A stretch of 64,000 nucleotides of DNA, from the NCBI RefSeq assembly GCF_007993865.1, contig NZ_VIUH01000001.1, forward strand, positions 310,001 to 374,000, written 5' to 3'. The position numbers were made by a program, and so were the translations under genes. The notes beneath the pieces were generated by a model. The model did no database searches. It was not told the DNA's origin and saw only the letters and a program-made list of their open reading frames with translations. This document shows, piece after piece, positions 27,880-37,138 of the stretch. This DNA comes from Pseudomonas sp. SJZ079. GTDB lineage: Bacteria > Pseudomonadota > Gammaproteobacteria > Pseudomonadales > Pseudomonadaceae. Position 1 is the stretch's first letter, and each line of letters begins with the position of its first letter.

Positions 27880-28658
27880 CGCGACTGGTGGCTCAGCGTT
27901 TGACCAACTACGGCCTGCTCGCCACCTTGCTGATCGCGGTGATCGCCTCGTTCGTCTACCTCGGCATCGACCTCGGCGCATTGTTCGGCAGCGATAGCCT
28001 GAGCCAGATGGGCCATTATGCCGGCGGTTTCTTCAGCCCTGACTTCTCCGCGACTCACCTGCAACGCATCGCCCAGGGCGCCCTGGAGACCCTGGCCATG
28101 TCGGCCATCGGCACGCTGCTGGCGGCGCTGCTTGGCCTGTTGTTGGCCTTGCCGGCAGCAGGGCGTTTCGGCTGGCCGGCCCGCAGCGGCTCGCGCTTTA
28201 TCCTCAATGCCCTGCGCGCGGTGCCGGAGCTGGTCTGGGCCGCGCTGGTGGTGCTGGCCGCAGGCCTCGGCCCGAATGCCGGCACCCTGGCCCTGGCCTT
28301 GCACACCGCCGGGGTGCTCGGGCGCTTGTTCGCCGAAGCCCTGGAGAACACCCCGAACGAGCCGGCCGAGGCGATTCGCCTGGGCGGCGGCGGACGCATC
28401 GCGGCGTTCTGCTACGGCACCCTGCCGACCGTCTGCCCGCAACTGATCGCCTACTCGCTGTACCGCTGGGAGAACAATATCCGCATGGCCAGCGTACTCG
28501 GCTTTGTCGGGGCAGGCGGTTTGGGGCAGATGCTCTATGTCAGTCTCAGCCTGTTCCAGGAAGCCCAGGCGGCGACGGTGATACTGAGCATGCTGCTGCT
28601 GGTATTGGCTGTGGATGCGCTCAGCAGCTGGGCGCGGCAGCGCTGGGTCAGCGCGTAG
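27876..28658 (+). CDS. PhnE-type ABC permease, second copy
   Basis: A 260-aa permease paralogous to the previous gene: it repeats EDGE-like features such as VPELVWAALVVLAAGLGPNA and [22 protein letters not shown] overlaps the first permease stop by 4 bases (ATGA). Having two PhnE genes in one operon supports a heterodimeric channel. Last gene of the operon. Confidence 0.85.
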   Translation: MTRLVAQRLTNYGLLATLLIAVIASFVYLGIDLGALFGSDSLSQMGHYAGGFFSPDFSATHLQRIAQGALETLAMSAIGTLLAALLGLLLALPAAGRFGWPARSGSRFILNALRAVPELVWAALVVLAAGLGPNAGTLALALHTAGVLGRLFAEALENTPNEPAEAIRLGGGGRIAAFCYGTLPTVCPQLIAYSLYRWENNIRMASVLGFVGAGGLGQMLYVSLSLFQEAQAATVILSMLLLVLAVDALSSWARQRWVSA

Positions 28659-28737
28659 GGCGGTCTCGAAGCGAAGCGACAGCCCGCCACAGGCTACTCC
28701 GCGAATCTACGCCGAGTAACGCCCTAGTCGATAGCCG

Positions 28738-29106
28738 CTACAGACCGTCCTTTTCCAGATGATCGAGGTTGACCGGATCGCCGGTGTGGCTGCCAAGCTT
28801 GGCGCGGATATCGGCGAACATCTGGTCGTACTCCTGATGAGTACGTGCAATCAGACTGGTGTTGGCCGGTAGACCATGCTTCAAGGCAATCCGACTGGCG
28901 ACGCTGGCGAAGTTGAAGGCCGTATCGCGATGCAGCTCGAACTGTTCTTCGAACGACTTGCCCGCCACTTCACCAACCATGCGCATGTGCAGCATCGGCC
29001 CCTCGACTGGGTCTTGGCGCACCTCATAGTGCAGATCGATGCTGAACGCGGGCTGCCCCTTGGTTCCGGCAGGGTTATTGCGATGCAGGTGGCCGGGCGC
29101 GAACAT
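28738..29106 (-). CDS. DUF5064 family protein
   Basis: A 122-aa cytoplasmic protein beginning MFAPGHLHRNNPAG, with the core DLHYEVRQDPVEGPMLHMRM. This is the DUF5064 family, widespread in Pseudomonas and of unknown function. AAGGAG lies 8 bases before the chosen ATG at 29106; the 14 upstream codons are not used. Confidence 0.78.
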   Translation of the reverse strand: MFAPGHLHRNNPAGTKGQPAFSIDLHYEVRQDPVEGPMLHMRMVGEVAGKSFEEQFELHRDTAFNFASVASRIALKHGLPANTSLIARTHQEYDQMFADIRAKLGSHTGDPVNLDHLEKDGL

Positions 29107-29186
29107 GCGGGTGCTCCTTCTGCGGATCATCACCGAGCATAGCCCCAAGCGACCCGGACTGCCTCTTCAGCCGCATGGACCTGCCC

Positions 29187-29504
29187 TCAGGACCGAGTCG
29201 GCGCCTCCGCACGCTCCTGGACCATGACCCAGGGCGCCACGACCACGGCCCAGAGTTGCGGATCACGCGCCAGCAAGTCCTCGGCCCGCGCATCATCGAG
29301 CTTACTCAACAGCCCGGACTCCAGCCAGGCAGCCACTTTATCCTGGTCGTTTTCCGCCACGGCTTGCGCTGCCGCGATCAGATCCTGCGTGCTCTCGACC
29401 CACAGCAACGCGCCGCGGGCGAAGAAAGGTTGCAACTCCTGCCAACTGATTGGCGCAGTTTCACCAAGCAACTTGGCATATAGGGTGCTAGCTTGTTCAG
29501 TCAT
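29187..29504 (-). CDS. DUF2288 family protein
   Basis: A 105-aa protein starting MTEQASTLYAKLLGETAPIS. The DUF2288 core is visible as WQELQPFFARGALLWV and DKVAAWLESGLL. Function unknown. It precedes the DUF5064 gene on the same strand (80-base gap) and is divergent from braC, an arrangement I recall beside bra operons in other pseudomonads. Confidence 0.8.
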   Translation of the reverse strand: MTEQASTLYAKLLGETAPISWQELQPFFARGALLWVESTQDLIAAAQAVAENDQDKVAAWLESGLLSKLDDARAEDLLARDPQLWAVVVAPWVMVQERAEAPTRS

Positions 29505-29802
29505 GGTATGCCTTGTGTGGATAGCCCGGTTTTCAATCGGACGCCATGATAACGCCGAGCAACTGACAGGCAAGTCCGCCTGACGCAGAGGGTCGGCTCG
29601 AAGGCACGCCGTTTTTCTATACATTTCTTACATTTAAGCGACATCCAGGTACGTTGCCCTCGGCAGTCGGCTTTTCAAGGCGCAAACCAGCGCTCTACAC
29701 TGTACCGGTACAATTGCCGGGGGTATGACCGGGGATGCAACCCGGTTCTGCAGCTTTGGCCGCCAGAACTACAACAATGAAAAAACATAAGAGTGGAGCA
29801 CT
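29505..29802. other. Promoter-bearing spacer upstream of braC
   Basis: About 300 bases between the divergent DUF2288 gene and braC with no gene visible. It carries a perfect 12-base palindrome TGTACCGGTACA (29701-29712), 90 bases before the braC ATG. Confidence 0.5.
29701..29712. promoter_or_regulatory. 12-base palindrome upstream of braC
   Basis: TGTACCGGTACA is a perfect palindrome in the long leader region of braC. It is an operator candidate only; no known consensus is matched with confidence. Confidence 0.35.
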
Positions 29803-30930
29803 ATGAACAAGGCTACTAAGCAGATCTCCAAACTGTTTGCCGCCATGGCCATGGCCGGCGTTGCCAGCTACTCCGTAGCGGCTGACACCATCAAGATAGG
29901 CCTGGCTGGCCCGGTTACCGGACCAGTCGCGCAATACGGTGAAATGCAATTCGTGGGTGCCAAGATGGCCATCGAGCAGATCAACAAAGCCGGTGGGGTG
30001 AACGGTTCGATGCTCGAAGGCGTGGTCTACGACGACGCCTGTGACCCGAAACAAGCCGTGGCCGTAGCCAACAAAATCGTCAACGACGAAATCAAGTTCG
30101 TGGTCGGCCACCTTTGCTCCAGCTCCACTCAGCCGGCGTCCGACATTTACGAGGACGAAGGCATCCTGATGATCAGCCCGGCGTCCACCAGCCCGGACAT
30201 CACCTCGCGTGGCTATGAACTGATCTTCCGCACCATCGGTCTGGACAGCCTGCAAGGCCCGACTGCCGGCAACTACATCGCCGACCATATCAAACCGAAA
30301 AATGTTGCAGTCCTGCACGACAAGCAGCAATACGGTGAAGGCATTGCCACCGCGGTCAAGCAGACTCTGGAAAGCAAAGGCATCAAGGTTTCCCTGTTCG
30401 AAGGCCTCAACGCCGGCGACAAGGACTTCTCCGCCATGATTTCCAAGCTCAAGCAAGCCGGCGTGGACTTCGTCTACTACGGCGGCTACCACCCGGAGCT
30501 CGGTCTATTGCTGCGTCAGTCAGCCGAGAAAGGCCTGAAAGTAGGCTTCATGGGACCGGAAGGCGTGGGTAACAAGGAAATCTCGGCCATCGCCGGCCCG
30601 GCTTCCGAAGGCATGCTGGTGACCCTGCCGAAATCCTTCGACCAGGATCCGAAGAACCAGGCCCTGGTCGCTGCATTCAAGGCCAAGAACGAAGACTCGA
30701 CTGGCCCCTTCGTATTCCCCGCCTACGCAGCCGTGCAAGTGATTGCCGAAGGCATCGAGAAAGCCGGCAGCACCGATACCGCAAAAGTCGCGGCCGCCCT
30801 GCGTGCCAACACCTTCGACACCCCGACCGGCGCCCTGTCCTTCGACGCCAAAGGCGACCTCAAGGACTTCAGCTTCGTGGTTTACCAATGGCACCAGGAC
30901 GGTACTAAAACCGAAGCGCCTCTTAACTAA
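29803..30930 (+). CDS. braC: Branched-chain amino acid ABC transporter binding protein
   Basis: A 375-aa periplasmic Leu/Ile/Val(/Ala/Thr)-binding protein of the LIV-I system. Signal peptide about 1-26 (ending SVAA), then IKIGLAGPVTGPVAQYGEM, the Type I fold opening, and the disulfide-forming pair in VVYDDACDP and VVGHLCSSST. GTGGAG precedes the ATG. It heads braCDEFG; a hairpin after it should raise its expression over the membrane genes. Confidence 0.96.
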   Translation: MNKATKQISKLFAAMAMAGVASYSVAADTIKIGLAGPVTGPVAQYGEMQFVGAKMAIEQINKAGGVNGSMLEGVVYDDACDPKQAVAVANKIVNDEIKFVVGHLCSSSTQPASDIYEDEGILMISPASTSPDITSRGYELIFRTIGLDSLQGPTAGNYIADHIKPKNVAVLHDKQQYGEGIATAVKQTLESKGIKVSLFEGLNAGDKDFSAMISKLKQAGVDFVYYGGYHPELGLLLRQSAEKGLKVGFMGPEGVGNKEISAIAGPASEGMLVTLPKSFDQDPKNQALVAAFKAKNEDSTGPFVFPAYAAVQVIAEGIEKAGSTDTAKVAAALRANTFDTPTGALSFDAKGDLKDFSFVVYQWHQDGTKTEAPLN

Positions 30931-30952
30931 GAAGACGCTTCAGGCCTGAACC

Positions 30953-30982
30953 CAAAGCCCACTGCCGATGCAGTGGGCTTTG
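30953..30982 (+). terminator. Hairpin between braC and braD
   Basis: CAAAGCCCACTGC-CGAT-GCAGTGGGCTTTG, a perfect 13-bp stem followed by a short T-rich stretch (TTTATC). It probably acts as a partial terminator or 3'-end stabiliser that lets the receptor be made in excess. Confidence 0.8.
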
Positions 30983-31054
30983 TTTATCAAAAGAATTCCG
31001 GTCTCACGCTGCGCCACAAGCGCCGCCTTGCGTGACGCGCCCAGGAGTTAGGCA

Positions 31055-31978
31055 ATGCCTGATCTTTATCACTACCTGCAACAGCTGGTTAACGGTCTGA
31101 CCGTTGGCAGCACTTATGCCTTGATCGCCATTGGCTACACAATGGTCTACGGCATCATTGGCATGATCAACTTCGCCCATGGCGAGGTTTACATGATTGG
31201 TTCGTACATCACCTTTATCGTGATTGCCGGGCTTGCCATGTTCGGCATCAACAGTTTGCCGATCCTGATGATCGCGGCCTTCGCCGGCAGCGTCATCGTC
31301 TGCAGTGCTTATGGTTACAGCATCGAACGAGTCGCCTATCGCCCCTTGCGCGGCGGCAACCGCTTGATCCCGCTGATCTCTGCGATTGGCATGTCGATCT
31401 TCCTGCAAAACCTGGTCTTGCTGTCCCAGGATTCCAAGGACAAAGCCATTCCCAATCCGCTGCCGGGAAACTTCGTGTTTGGTGAAAGCACCATGAATGG
31501 TGTGGTTATTTCCTACATGCAGGTGCTGATCTTTGTCGTCACCTTTTTAGTGATGGTTGGTTTGACACTGTTCATCTCCCGTTCGCGTCTTGGCCGCGCT
31601 TGCCGCGCCAGCGCCGAAGACCTGAAGATGGCCAACCTGCTGGGCATCAACACCAACAACATCATCGCCCTGACCTTCGTCATCGGCGCCGCCCTGGCCG
31701 CGGTGGCCGCCGTGCTGCTGGGCATGCAATACGGTGTGATCAACCCGCACCTGGGCTTCCTCGCCGGCATCAAGGCATTTACCGCCGCGGTATTGGGCGG
31801 CATCGGCAGCATTCCAGGTGCCGTACTCGGCGGCCTGGTACTCGGCATAGCCGAGGCCTTCGGTGCCGACATTTTCGGCGACCAGTACAAAGACGTGGTG
31901 GCCTTCAGCCTGCTGGTACTGGTGCTGCTATTTCGCCCGACCGGCATCCTCGGTCGTCCGGAGGTTGAAAAAGTATGA
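31055..31978 (+). CDS. braD: Branched-chain amino acid permease, LivH type
   Basis: A 307-aa inner-membrane permease with about eight helices; hallmark segments are [15 protein letters not shown] and the EAA-like loop [20 protein letters not shown]. Pairs with BraE to form the channel. AGGAG precedes the ATG. Its stop overlaps the braE start by 4 bases (ATGA). Confidence 0.95.
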   Translation: MPDLYHYLQQLVNGLTVGSTYALIAIGYTMVYGIIGMINFAHGEVYMIGSYITFIVIAGLAMFGINSLPILMIAAFAGSVIVCSAYGYSIERVAYRPLRGGNRLIPLISAIGMSIFLQNLVLLSQDSKDKAIPNPLPGNFVFGESTMNGVVISYMQVLIFVVTFLVMVGLTLFISRSRLGRACRASAEDLKMANLLGINTNNIIALTFVIGAALAAVAAVLLGMQYGVINPHLGFLAGIKAFTAAVLGGIGSIPGAVLGGLVLGIAEAFGADIFGDQYKDVVAFSLLVLVLLFRPTGILGRPEVEKV

Positions 31979-33243
31979 CTTCTGCAGTTACGAAAAACCT
32001 CAAAACCGCCTTCTTCAGCGCCCTGTTGGTGCTGGCCGTAGCCTACCCGGTACTTGGCCTGAAGCTGACCATCGTCGGCATCAAGCTGGAAGTGCATGGC
32101 GCCAGTTCTGCGGGGCTGTGGGCCATCGCCGCGGGTGCCATCGCCATGTTCTTCTGGCAGCTGCTGCGCAGCCGGTTGAGTGCGGCCTGGGCTCTGGCGC
32201 CTAAACTGCCGCGCGTGCCGAGCCAAGCCAGCGACTTCTTGACCAAACCGTCGACGCAACGCTGGTTCGTCCTCGCGCTGGTTCTCGTTGGCCTGGCCTG
32301 GCCGTTCTTTGGCAGTCGTGGGGCGGTCGACATCGCTACGCTGATCCTGATCTACGTGATGCTCGGCCTCGGTCTGAACATCGTGGTCGGCCTGGCCGGC
32401 CTGCTCGATCTGGGTTACGTCGCCTTCTACGCTGTCGGGGCCTACAGCTATGCGCTGCTCTCTTACTATTACGGCCTGAGCTTCTGGGTATGCTTGCCGA
32501 TCGCCGGCCTGATGGCCGCCTCCTTCGGCTTTATCCTGGGTTTCCCGGTGCTGCGCCTGCGCGGCGATTACCTGGCCATCGTCACCCTGGGTTTCGGCGA
32601 GATCATCCGCATCCTGCTGAACAACCTGACCTGGCTGACCGGCGGCCCCAACGGCATCGGCTCGATTCCCAAACCAAGCCTGTTCGGCCTGTCCTTCGAC
32701 CGCCGCGCGGCCGAAGGTATGCAGACCTTCCACGAGTATTTCGGTGTCCCCTATAGCTCGATCAACAAGGTGATCTTCCTCTACCTGATCGCCCTGGTGC
32801 TGGTGCTGCTCACTCTGTTCGTGATCAACCGCCTGCTGCGCATGCCGCTCGGCCGCGCCTGGGAAGCCCTGCGCGAAGACGAGATCGCCTGCCGTACACT
32901 GGGTATGAACCCCACTGTGATAAAGCTCTCGGCCTTTACCCTGGGCGCCTGCTTCGCCGGTTTCGCTGGCAGTTTCTTCGCCGCCCGCCAGGGTCTGGTG
33001 ACCCCGCAATCCTTCACCTTCATCGAGTCGGCGACCATCCTCGCCATCGTCGTGCTGGGGGGCATGGGCTCGCAGCTCGGGGTGATCCTCGCGGCCGTGG
33101 TGATGATCCTGCTGCCGGAGCTGATGCGTGAGTTCAGCGAATACCGCATGCTGATGTTCGGCGCCTTGATGGTGCTGATGATGATCTGGCGTCCCCAGGG
33201 CTTGTTGCCCATGCAGCGCCCACACCTGGAGCTGAAGCCATGA
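31975..33243 (+). CDS. braE: Branched-chain amino acid permease, LivM type
   Basis: A 422-aa permease. The N-terminal ~95 residues form the extra LivM extension (DUF3382-like) with two hydrophobic segments; the core has [20 protein letters not shown] and [20 protein letters not shown]. Coupled to braD and braF by 4-base ATGA overlaps. Confidence 0.95.
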   Translation: MTSAVTKNLKTAFFSALLVLAVAYPVLGLKLTIVGIKLEVHGASSAGLWAIAAGAIAMFFWQLLRSRLSAAWALAPKLPRVPSQASDFLTKPSTQRWFVLALVLVGLAWPFFGSRGAVDIATLILIYVMLGLGLNIVVGLAGLLDLGYVAFYAVGAYSYALLSYYYGLSFWVCLPIAGLMAASFGFILGFPVLRLRGDYLAIVTLGFGEIIRILLNNLTWLTGGPNGIGSIPKPSLFGLSFDRRAAEGMQTFHEYFGVPYSSINKVIFLYLIALVLVLLTLFVINRLLRMPLGRAWEALREDEIACRTLGMNPTVIKLSAFTLGACFAGFAGSFFAARQGLVTPQSFTFIESATILAIVVLGGMGSQLGVILAAVVMILLPELMREFSEYRMLMFGALMVLMMIWRPQGLLPMQRPHLELKP

Positions 33244-34007
33244 GCCGCCCGATTCTCGAAGTAAGCGGTCTGTCCATGCGTTTCGGCGGCCTGCTGGCGG
33301 TCAACGGGGTTGACCTGGTCGCCAATGAAAAACAAGTGGTATCGATGATCGGCCCGAATGGTGCCGGTAAGACCACGGTATTCAACTGCCTGACCGGCTT
33401 TTACCAGCCAACCAGCGGCAACATCCGTCTCGACGGCGAGCAGATCGAGGGCCTGCCAGGGCACAAGATCGCCCGTAAAGGGGTGGTGCGGACCTTCCAG
33501 AACGTACGCTTGTTCAAGGACATGACGGCGGTGGAAAACCTGCTGGTAGCCCAGCATCGCCACCTCAACACCAACTTCCTTGCCGGTTTGCTGAAAACCC
33601 CGGCATTTCGCAGGAGCGAGCGCGAGGCGATGGAGTACGCCGCGCACTGGCTGGAGCAGGTCAACCTGACCGAGTTCGCCAACCGCCCGGCCGGCACCCT
33701 GGCCTACGGTCAGCAGCGCCGCCTGGAAATCGCTCGCTGCATGATGACGCGCCCGCGCATCCTCATGCTCGACGAGCCGGCCGCCGGTCTCAACCCACGC
33801 GAAACCGACGACCTGAAAGCCTTGATCCGTATGCTGCGCGATCAGCACAACGTCACCGTGCTGCTGATCGAGCACGACATGAAGCTGGTAATGAGCATTT
33901 CCGACCACATTTTCGTGATCAACCAAGGCTGTCCGCTTGCCAACGGCACACCGGAACAGGTCCGCGACAATCCGGATGTGATCAAAGCCTACCTGGGGGA
34001 AGCTTGA
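33240..34007 (+). CDS. braF: Branched-chain amino acid ABC ATPase, LivG type
   Basis: A 255-aa ATPase: Walker [10 protein letters not shown] (about 39-47), signature [15 protein letters not shown], Walker [14 protein letters not shown], switch His in [10 protein letters not shown]. The long insertion between Walker A and the signature is typical of LivG. Coupled by ATGA overlaps on both sides. Confidence 0.96.
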   Translation: MSRPILEVSGLSMRFGGLLAVNGVDLVANEKQVVSMIGPNGAGKTTVFNCLTGFYQPTSGNIRLDGEQIEGLPGHKIARKGVVRTFQNVRLFKDMTAVENLLVAQHRHLNTNFLAGLLKTPAFRRSEREAMEYAAHWLEQVNLTEFANRPAGTLAYGQQRRLEIARCMMTRPRILMLDEPAAGLNPRETDDLKALIRMLRDQHNVTVLLIEHDMKLVMSISDHIFVINQGCPLANGTPEQVRDNPDVIKAYLGEA

Positions 34008-34708
34008 TGCTGTATTTCGACAATGTTTCCACCTTCTACGGCAAGATCCAGGCGCTGCATGACGTCAGCGTCGAGGTTCGCCAAGGCGAAATCGTCACCC
34101 TGATTGGGGCCAACGGCGCCGGTAAATCAACCCTGCTGATGACCCTCTGCGGCACGCCGTGCGCGTCCAGCGGCAGCATCCGCTACCAGGGCGAGGAACT
34201 GGTTGGCCAGGACACCCCGGAGATCATGCGCAAGAGCATCGCCGTGGTCCCGGAGGGCCGCCGCGTGTTCGCCCGCCTGACCGTGGAGGAGAACCTGGTG
34301 ATGGGGGGCTTCTACACCGCCAAAAGCGACTTCCAGGATCAGCTGGATAAGGTGCTACACCTGTTCCCGCGTCTGAAAGAACGTTTCGAGCAGCGCGCCG
34401 GCACCATGTCCGGTGGCGAACAGCAGATGCTCGCCATCGGCCGCGCCTTGATGAGCAAGCCCAAGCTGCTGCTGCTCGACGAGCCATCACTGGGTCTGGC
34501 ACCGATCATCATCCAGCAGATCTTCGACATCATCGAACAGCTGCGCAAGGACGGCGTCACGGTATTCCTGGTCGAGCAGAACGCCAACCAGGCGCTGAAG
34601 CTGGCCGATCGCGGATACGTGCTGGAGAACGGTCGAATCGTCATGCAGGGCAGCGGCCAGGAATTGCTGAACGATCCCAAAGTGCGCGACGCCTACCTGG
34701 GCGGTTAA
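34004..34708 (+). CDS. braG: Branched-chain amino acid ABC ATPase, LivF type
   Basis: A 234-aa ATPase: Walker A GANGAGKST, signature MSGGEQQMLAIGRAL, Walker B LLLLDEPSLGLAP, and FLVEQNANQALKLADRGYV, all LivF-type. Last gene of the bra operon, followed by a classic terminator. Confidence 0.96.
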   Translation: MMLYFDNVSTFYGKIQALHDVSVEVRQGEIVTLIGANGAGKSTLLMTLCGTPCASSGSIRYQGEELVGQDTPEIMRKSIAVVPEGRRVFARLTVEENLVMGGFYTAKSDFQDQLDKVLHLFPRLKERFEQRAGTMSGGEQQMLAIGRALMSKPKLLLLDEPSLGLAPIIIQQIFDIIEQLRKDGVTVFLVEQNANQALKLADRGYVLENGRIVMQGSGQELLNDPKVRDAYLGG

Positions 34709-34758
34709 AAACGACTGGCTCGACACGTTTTTAACCAATGCCGCATAGCCGCCTGACT

Positions 34759-34784
34759 AAACCGCTCCTCGGAGCGGTTTTTTT
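34759..34784 (+). terminator. Terminator of the bra operon
   Basis: AAACCGCTC-CTCG-GAGCGGTTT with a run of seven T residues, 50 bases after the braG stop. Confidence 0.9.
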
Positions 34785-34846
34785 ATCCGCGTCAGCGCAC
34801 CCCGGCCAGTTACAATGACGGCCAACACTTTACCGATGACGCTACC

Positions 34847-35560
34847 ATGACCGACCCTATCCGCCTGTCCAAACGCCTGATCGAACTGACCGGCTGCTCA
34901 CGTCGTGAGGCTGAGTTGTATATCGAAGGCGGCTGGGTAATGGTGGATGGGGTGGTGGTGGACGAGCCGCAGTTCAAGGTGCAGGAGCAGCGCGTCGAAT
35001 TGCATACCGATGCCGTCGCAGCCCCGGTCGAGCCCGTCACCTTGCTGCTGCACATCCCGGCCGGGCACAACAGCGCCGAGCGTATTGCCGACAGCATTAG
35101 TCAGGACACGCACTGGGCGGAGGACAGCTCGGGCATACGCATGCTCAAGAGTCATTTCGTCAACCTCAAGCCATGCATCCCCTTGCAGGCGGGTGCCGAA
35201 GGCTTGCACGTGCTGACCCAGGACTGGCGCATCGAGCGCAAACTGCGTGACGACCAGAGCAAACTGGAGCAGGAATATGTGGTCGAAGTCAGCGGTCAGC
35301 TGAGCGCCAAGGACCTCAAGCGCCTGAGCCATGGCCTGGTCTTCAATGGCTTCGCGCTGCCACCGTGCAAAGTCAGCTGGCAGAACGAAACCCGCCTGCG
35401 CTTCGCCCTGAAGAACCCACAGCCGGGGCAAATCGTCTTCATGTGCAATGAAGTCGGGCTGAAAGTATTGAGCTTCAAGCGCATCCGCGTCGGCGGTGTA
35501 CCGCTGTCGAAAGTACAGCCTGGCCAATGGCGTTACTTGGCCGCTAAAGAGCGTTTCTAA
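34847..35560 (+). CDS. RsuA/RluB-like pseudouridine synthase family protein lacking the catalytic Asp
   Basis: A 237-aa protein with an N-terminal S4 RNA-binding domain (RLSKRLIELTGCSRREAEL, about 6-40) and a C-terminal pseudouridine-synthase-like fold (EQEYVVEVSG, 141-150; EVGLKVLSFKRIRVGGV). In active RsuA/RluB/RluF enzymes the motif is GRLD-x-x-TEG. The aligned stretch here is IPLQAGAEG (111-119), so Gln114 replaces the catalytic Asp and the Arg before it is also lost. Homologues I recall in Pseudomonas share the loss. It may be an RNA-binding pseudoenzyme rather than a synthase. Confidence 0.75.
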   Translation: MTDPIRLSKRLIELTGCSRREAELYIEGGWVMVDGVVVDEPQFKVQEQRVELHTDAVAAPVEPVTLLLHIPAGHNSAERIADSISQDTHWAEDSSGIRMLKSHFVNLKPCIPLQAGAEGLHVLTQDWRIERKLRDDQSKLEQEYVVEVSGQLSAKDLKRLSHGLVFNGFALPPCKVSWQNETRLRFALKNPQPGQIVFMCNEVGLKVLSFKRIRVGGVPLSKVQPGQWRYLAAKERF

Positions 35561-35629
35561 GCGCCCTTCCCGCATTTACCTGGCAGTTAGGCCGAGTCCA
35601 GCTGCCCACTACGTTTTCAGGACAATCTC

Positions 35630-36091
35630 ATGATCAATAACGATGTACTGCGCAGCCTGCGCTACCTGCTCGATATCAGCGATGCACAAGTGGCCTCAAT
35701 CGTCGAGCTGGCTGGCCGGCCGACCAGCGAAGCCGAAGTCGGCGTGCTGCTGAAGAAGGACGACGAAGAGGACTATCAGGATTGTCCGGATGAGCTGATG
35801 GCGCACTTTCTCGATGGCCTGGTGGTCTTCAAGCGTGGTAAGGATGACAACCGCCCCGCGCTGCCGCTGGAGCTGCCGGTCACCAACAACATGGTGCTGA
35901 AGAAACTGCGGGTGGCCTTCGAACTCAAGGAAGACGACATGCATGCGATCATGCAGAGCGTCGATTTCCCGGTGTCCAAACCGGAAATGAGCGCACTGTT
36001 TCGCAAGTTCGGCCACAGCAACTACCGCACATGCGGCGACCAGTTCCTGCGCAACTTCCTCAAAGGCCTGACCCTGCGCGTGCGCGCCTGA
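35630..36091 (+). CDS. yehS: DUF1456 family protein (YehS-like)
   Basis: A 153-aa protein made of two tandem copies of the DUF1456 repeat: NDVLRSLRYLLDISDAQV at 3-20 and NNMVLKKLRVAFELKEDDMH at about 85-104, each followed by a YxxC-type element (DYQDCPDELM, NYRTCGDQFL). Cytoplasmic, of unknown function; the E. coli counterpart is YehS. A single gene. Confidence 0.85.
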   Translation: MINNDVLRSLRYLLDISDAQVASIVELAGRPTSEAEVGVLLKKDDEEDYQDCPDELMAHFLDGLVVFKRGKDDNRPALPLELPVTNNMVLKKLRVAFELKEDDMHAIMQSVDFPVSKPEMSALFRKFGHSNYRTCGDQFLRNFLKGLTLRVRA

Positions 36092-36147
36092 ACCTTAGCG
36101 AACCGACAGCGCAGCGCTGCATGGCGCTGCATTCCCAAGCGCAATAG

Positions 36148-36162
36148 TGGCTCCCGTATCGC
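36148..36162 (+). promoter_or_regulatory. Weak sigma-54-like element upstream of rhlG
   Basis: TGGCTCCCGTATCGC matches the -24/-12 layout TGGCAC-N5-TTGC with two mismatches, 46 bases before the rhlG ATG. A sigma-54 promoter has been reported for P. aeruginosa rhlG, which makes the match worth recording, but it is poor. Confidence 0.3.
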
Positions 36163-36208
36163 GGTCGCGCGCATAGGGTAGTGGCATCCCCTCCCACAAG
36201 GACTCGCC

Positions 36209-36979
36209 ATGCACCCTTACTTCTCCCTGCAAGGCCGCACCGCCCTGGTTACCGGCGGCACCCGCGGTATCGGCAAAATGATCGCCAAGGCCTTTGTCGA
36301 AGCCGGCGCCAACGTGTATGTCTGCGCCCGCGATGGCGAGGCCTGCGCGCAAACCGCCGAGGAACTGTCGGCCTTCGGCAGCTGCCACGGCATCGCCGCC
36401 AACCTGGCCCAGGAAGAAGGCGTGCAGGCCCTGGCCAGCCAGCTTGCCGCTGAAATCGGCCAGCTGGATATTCTGGTCAACAATGCCGGTACCACCTGGG
36501 GCGCGCCACTGGAAAGCTACCCGGTCAAAGGCTGGGAAAAGGTCATGCAGCTCAACGTCACCTCGGTGTTCAGCTGCATCCAACAGTTGCTGCCGCTGTT
36601 GCGCAAGGCCGGTTCGGCCGCCAACCCGGCGCGGGTGATCAATATCGGTTCGGTCGCCGGCATCACCTCGCACGGTGAAGATGCCTACGCCTATGGACCG
36701 AGTAAGGCCGCGCTGCATCAACTGTCGCGCATGCTCGCCCGCGAGCTGGTCGAGCAGCACATCAACGTCAACGTGATCGCCCCAGGGCGCTTTCCCAGCA
36801 AGATGACTCAGCACATCGCCAAGGACGAAGCCGCCATGGCCGAAGACAGCGCGCTGATCCCGATGAAGCGCTGGGGCCGCGAAGAGGAAATGGCCGCCCT
36901 GGCGATCAGCCTGGCGAGCACCGCAGGCGCCTATATGACTGGGAATATCATCCCGATCGATGGCGGTTTCAGCCTCTAA
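36209..36979 (+). CDS. rhlG: NADPH-dependent short-chain dehydrogenase RhlG
   Basis: A 256-aa classical SDR very like P. aeruginosa RhlG from start (MHPYFSLQGRTALVTGG) to finish (MTGNIIPIDGGFSL). Cofactor motif GGTRGIG (16-22), NNAG (91-94), and catalytic Ser148, Tyr162 and Lys166. RhlG is a beta-ketoacyl reductase once assigned to rhamnolipid synthesis, though its substrate has been disputed. No rhlAB genes are nearby. Confidence 0.85.
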   Translation: MHPYFSLQGRTALVTGGTRGIGKMIAKAFVEAGANVYVCARDGEACAQTAEELSAFGSCHGIAANLAQEEGVQALASQLAAEIGQLDILVNNAGTTWGAPLESYPVKGWEKVMQLNVTSVFSCIQQLLPLLRKAGSAANPARVINIGSVAGITSHGEDAYAYGPSKAALHQLSRMLARELVEQHINVNVIAPGRFPSKMTQHIAKDEAAMAEDSALIPMKRWGREEEMAALAISLASTAGAYMTGNIIPIDGGFSL

Positions 36980-37138
36980 GAGCGGCCAGTCGGCTCAGAC
37001 TGAAGACTGCCTGCAAGCCCTGAGACGGCCGGTTGCCTGGCCACTGGTCAGGCATACCGGCCGACGACTGTGGCCTTGCTAAGCTTAGTGACTGGGGCAA
37101 TAGCACCTCACGCCGCACCGACGGCAAGGAGGTAGGCC

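Noticed and set aside
31513-33225. A 570-codon open frame antisense to braD/braE
   Set aside because: His/Gln/Glu-rich low-complexity translation caused by third-position GC of the permease genes; no RBS, no family.
34847-35560. Ordinary rRNA pseudouridine synthase call
   Set aside because: The fold fits but the catalytic Asp is replaced by Gln114, so I do not assign enzyme activity or an rsuA/rlu symbol.
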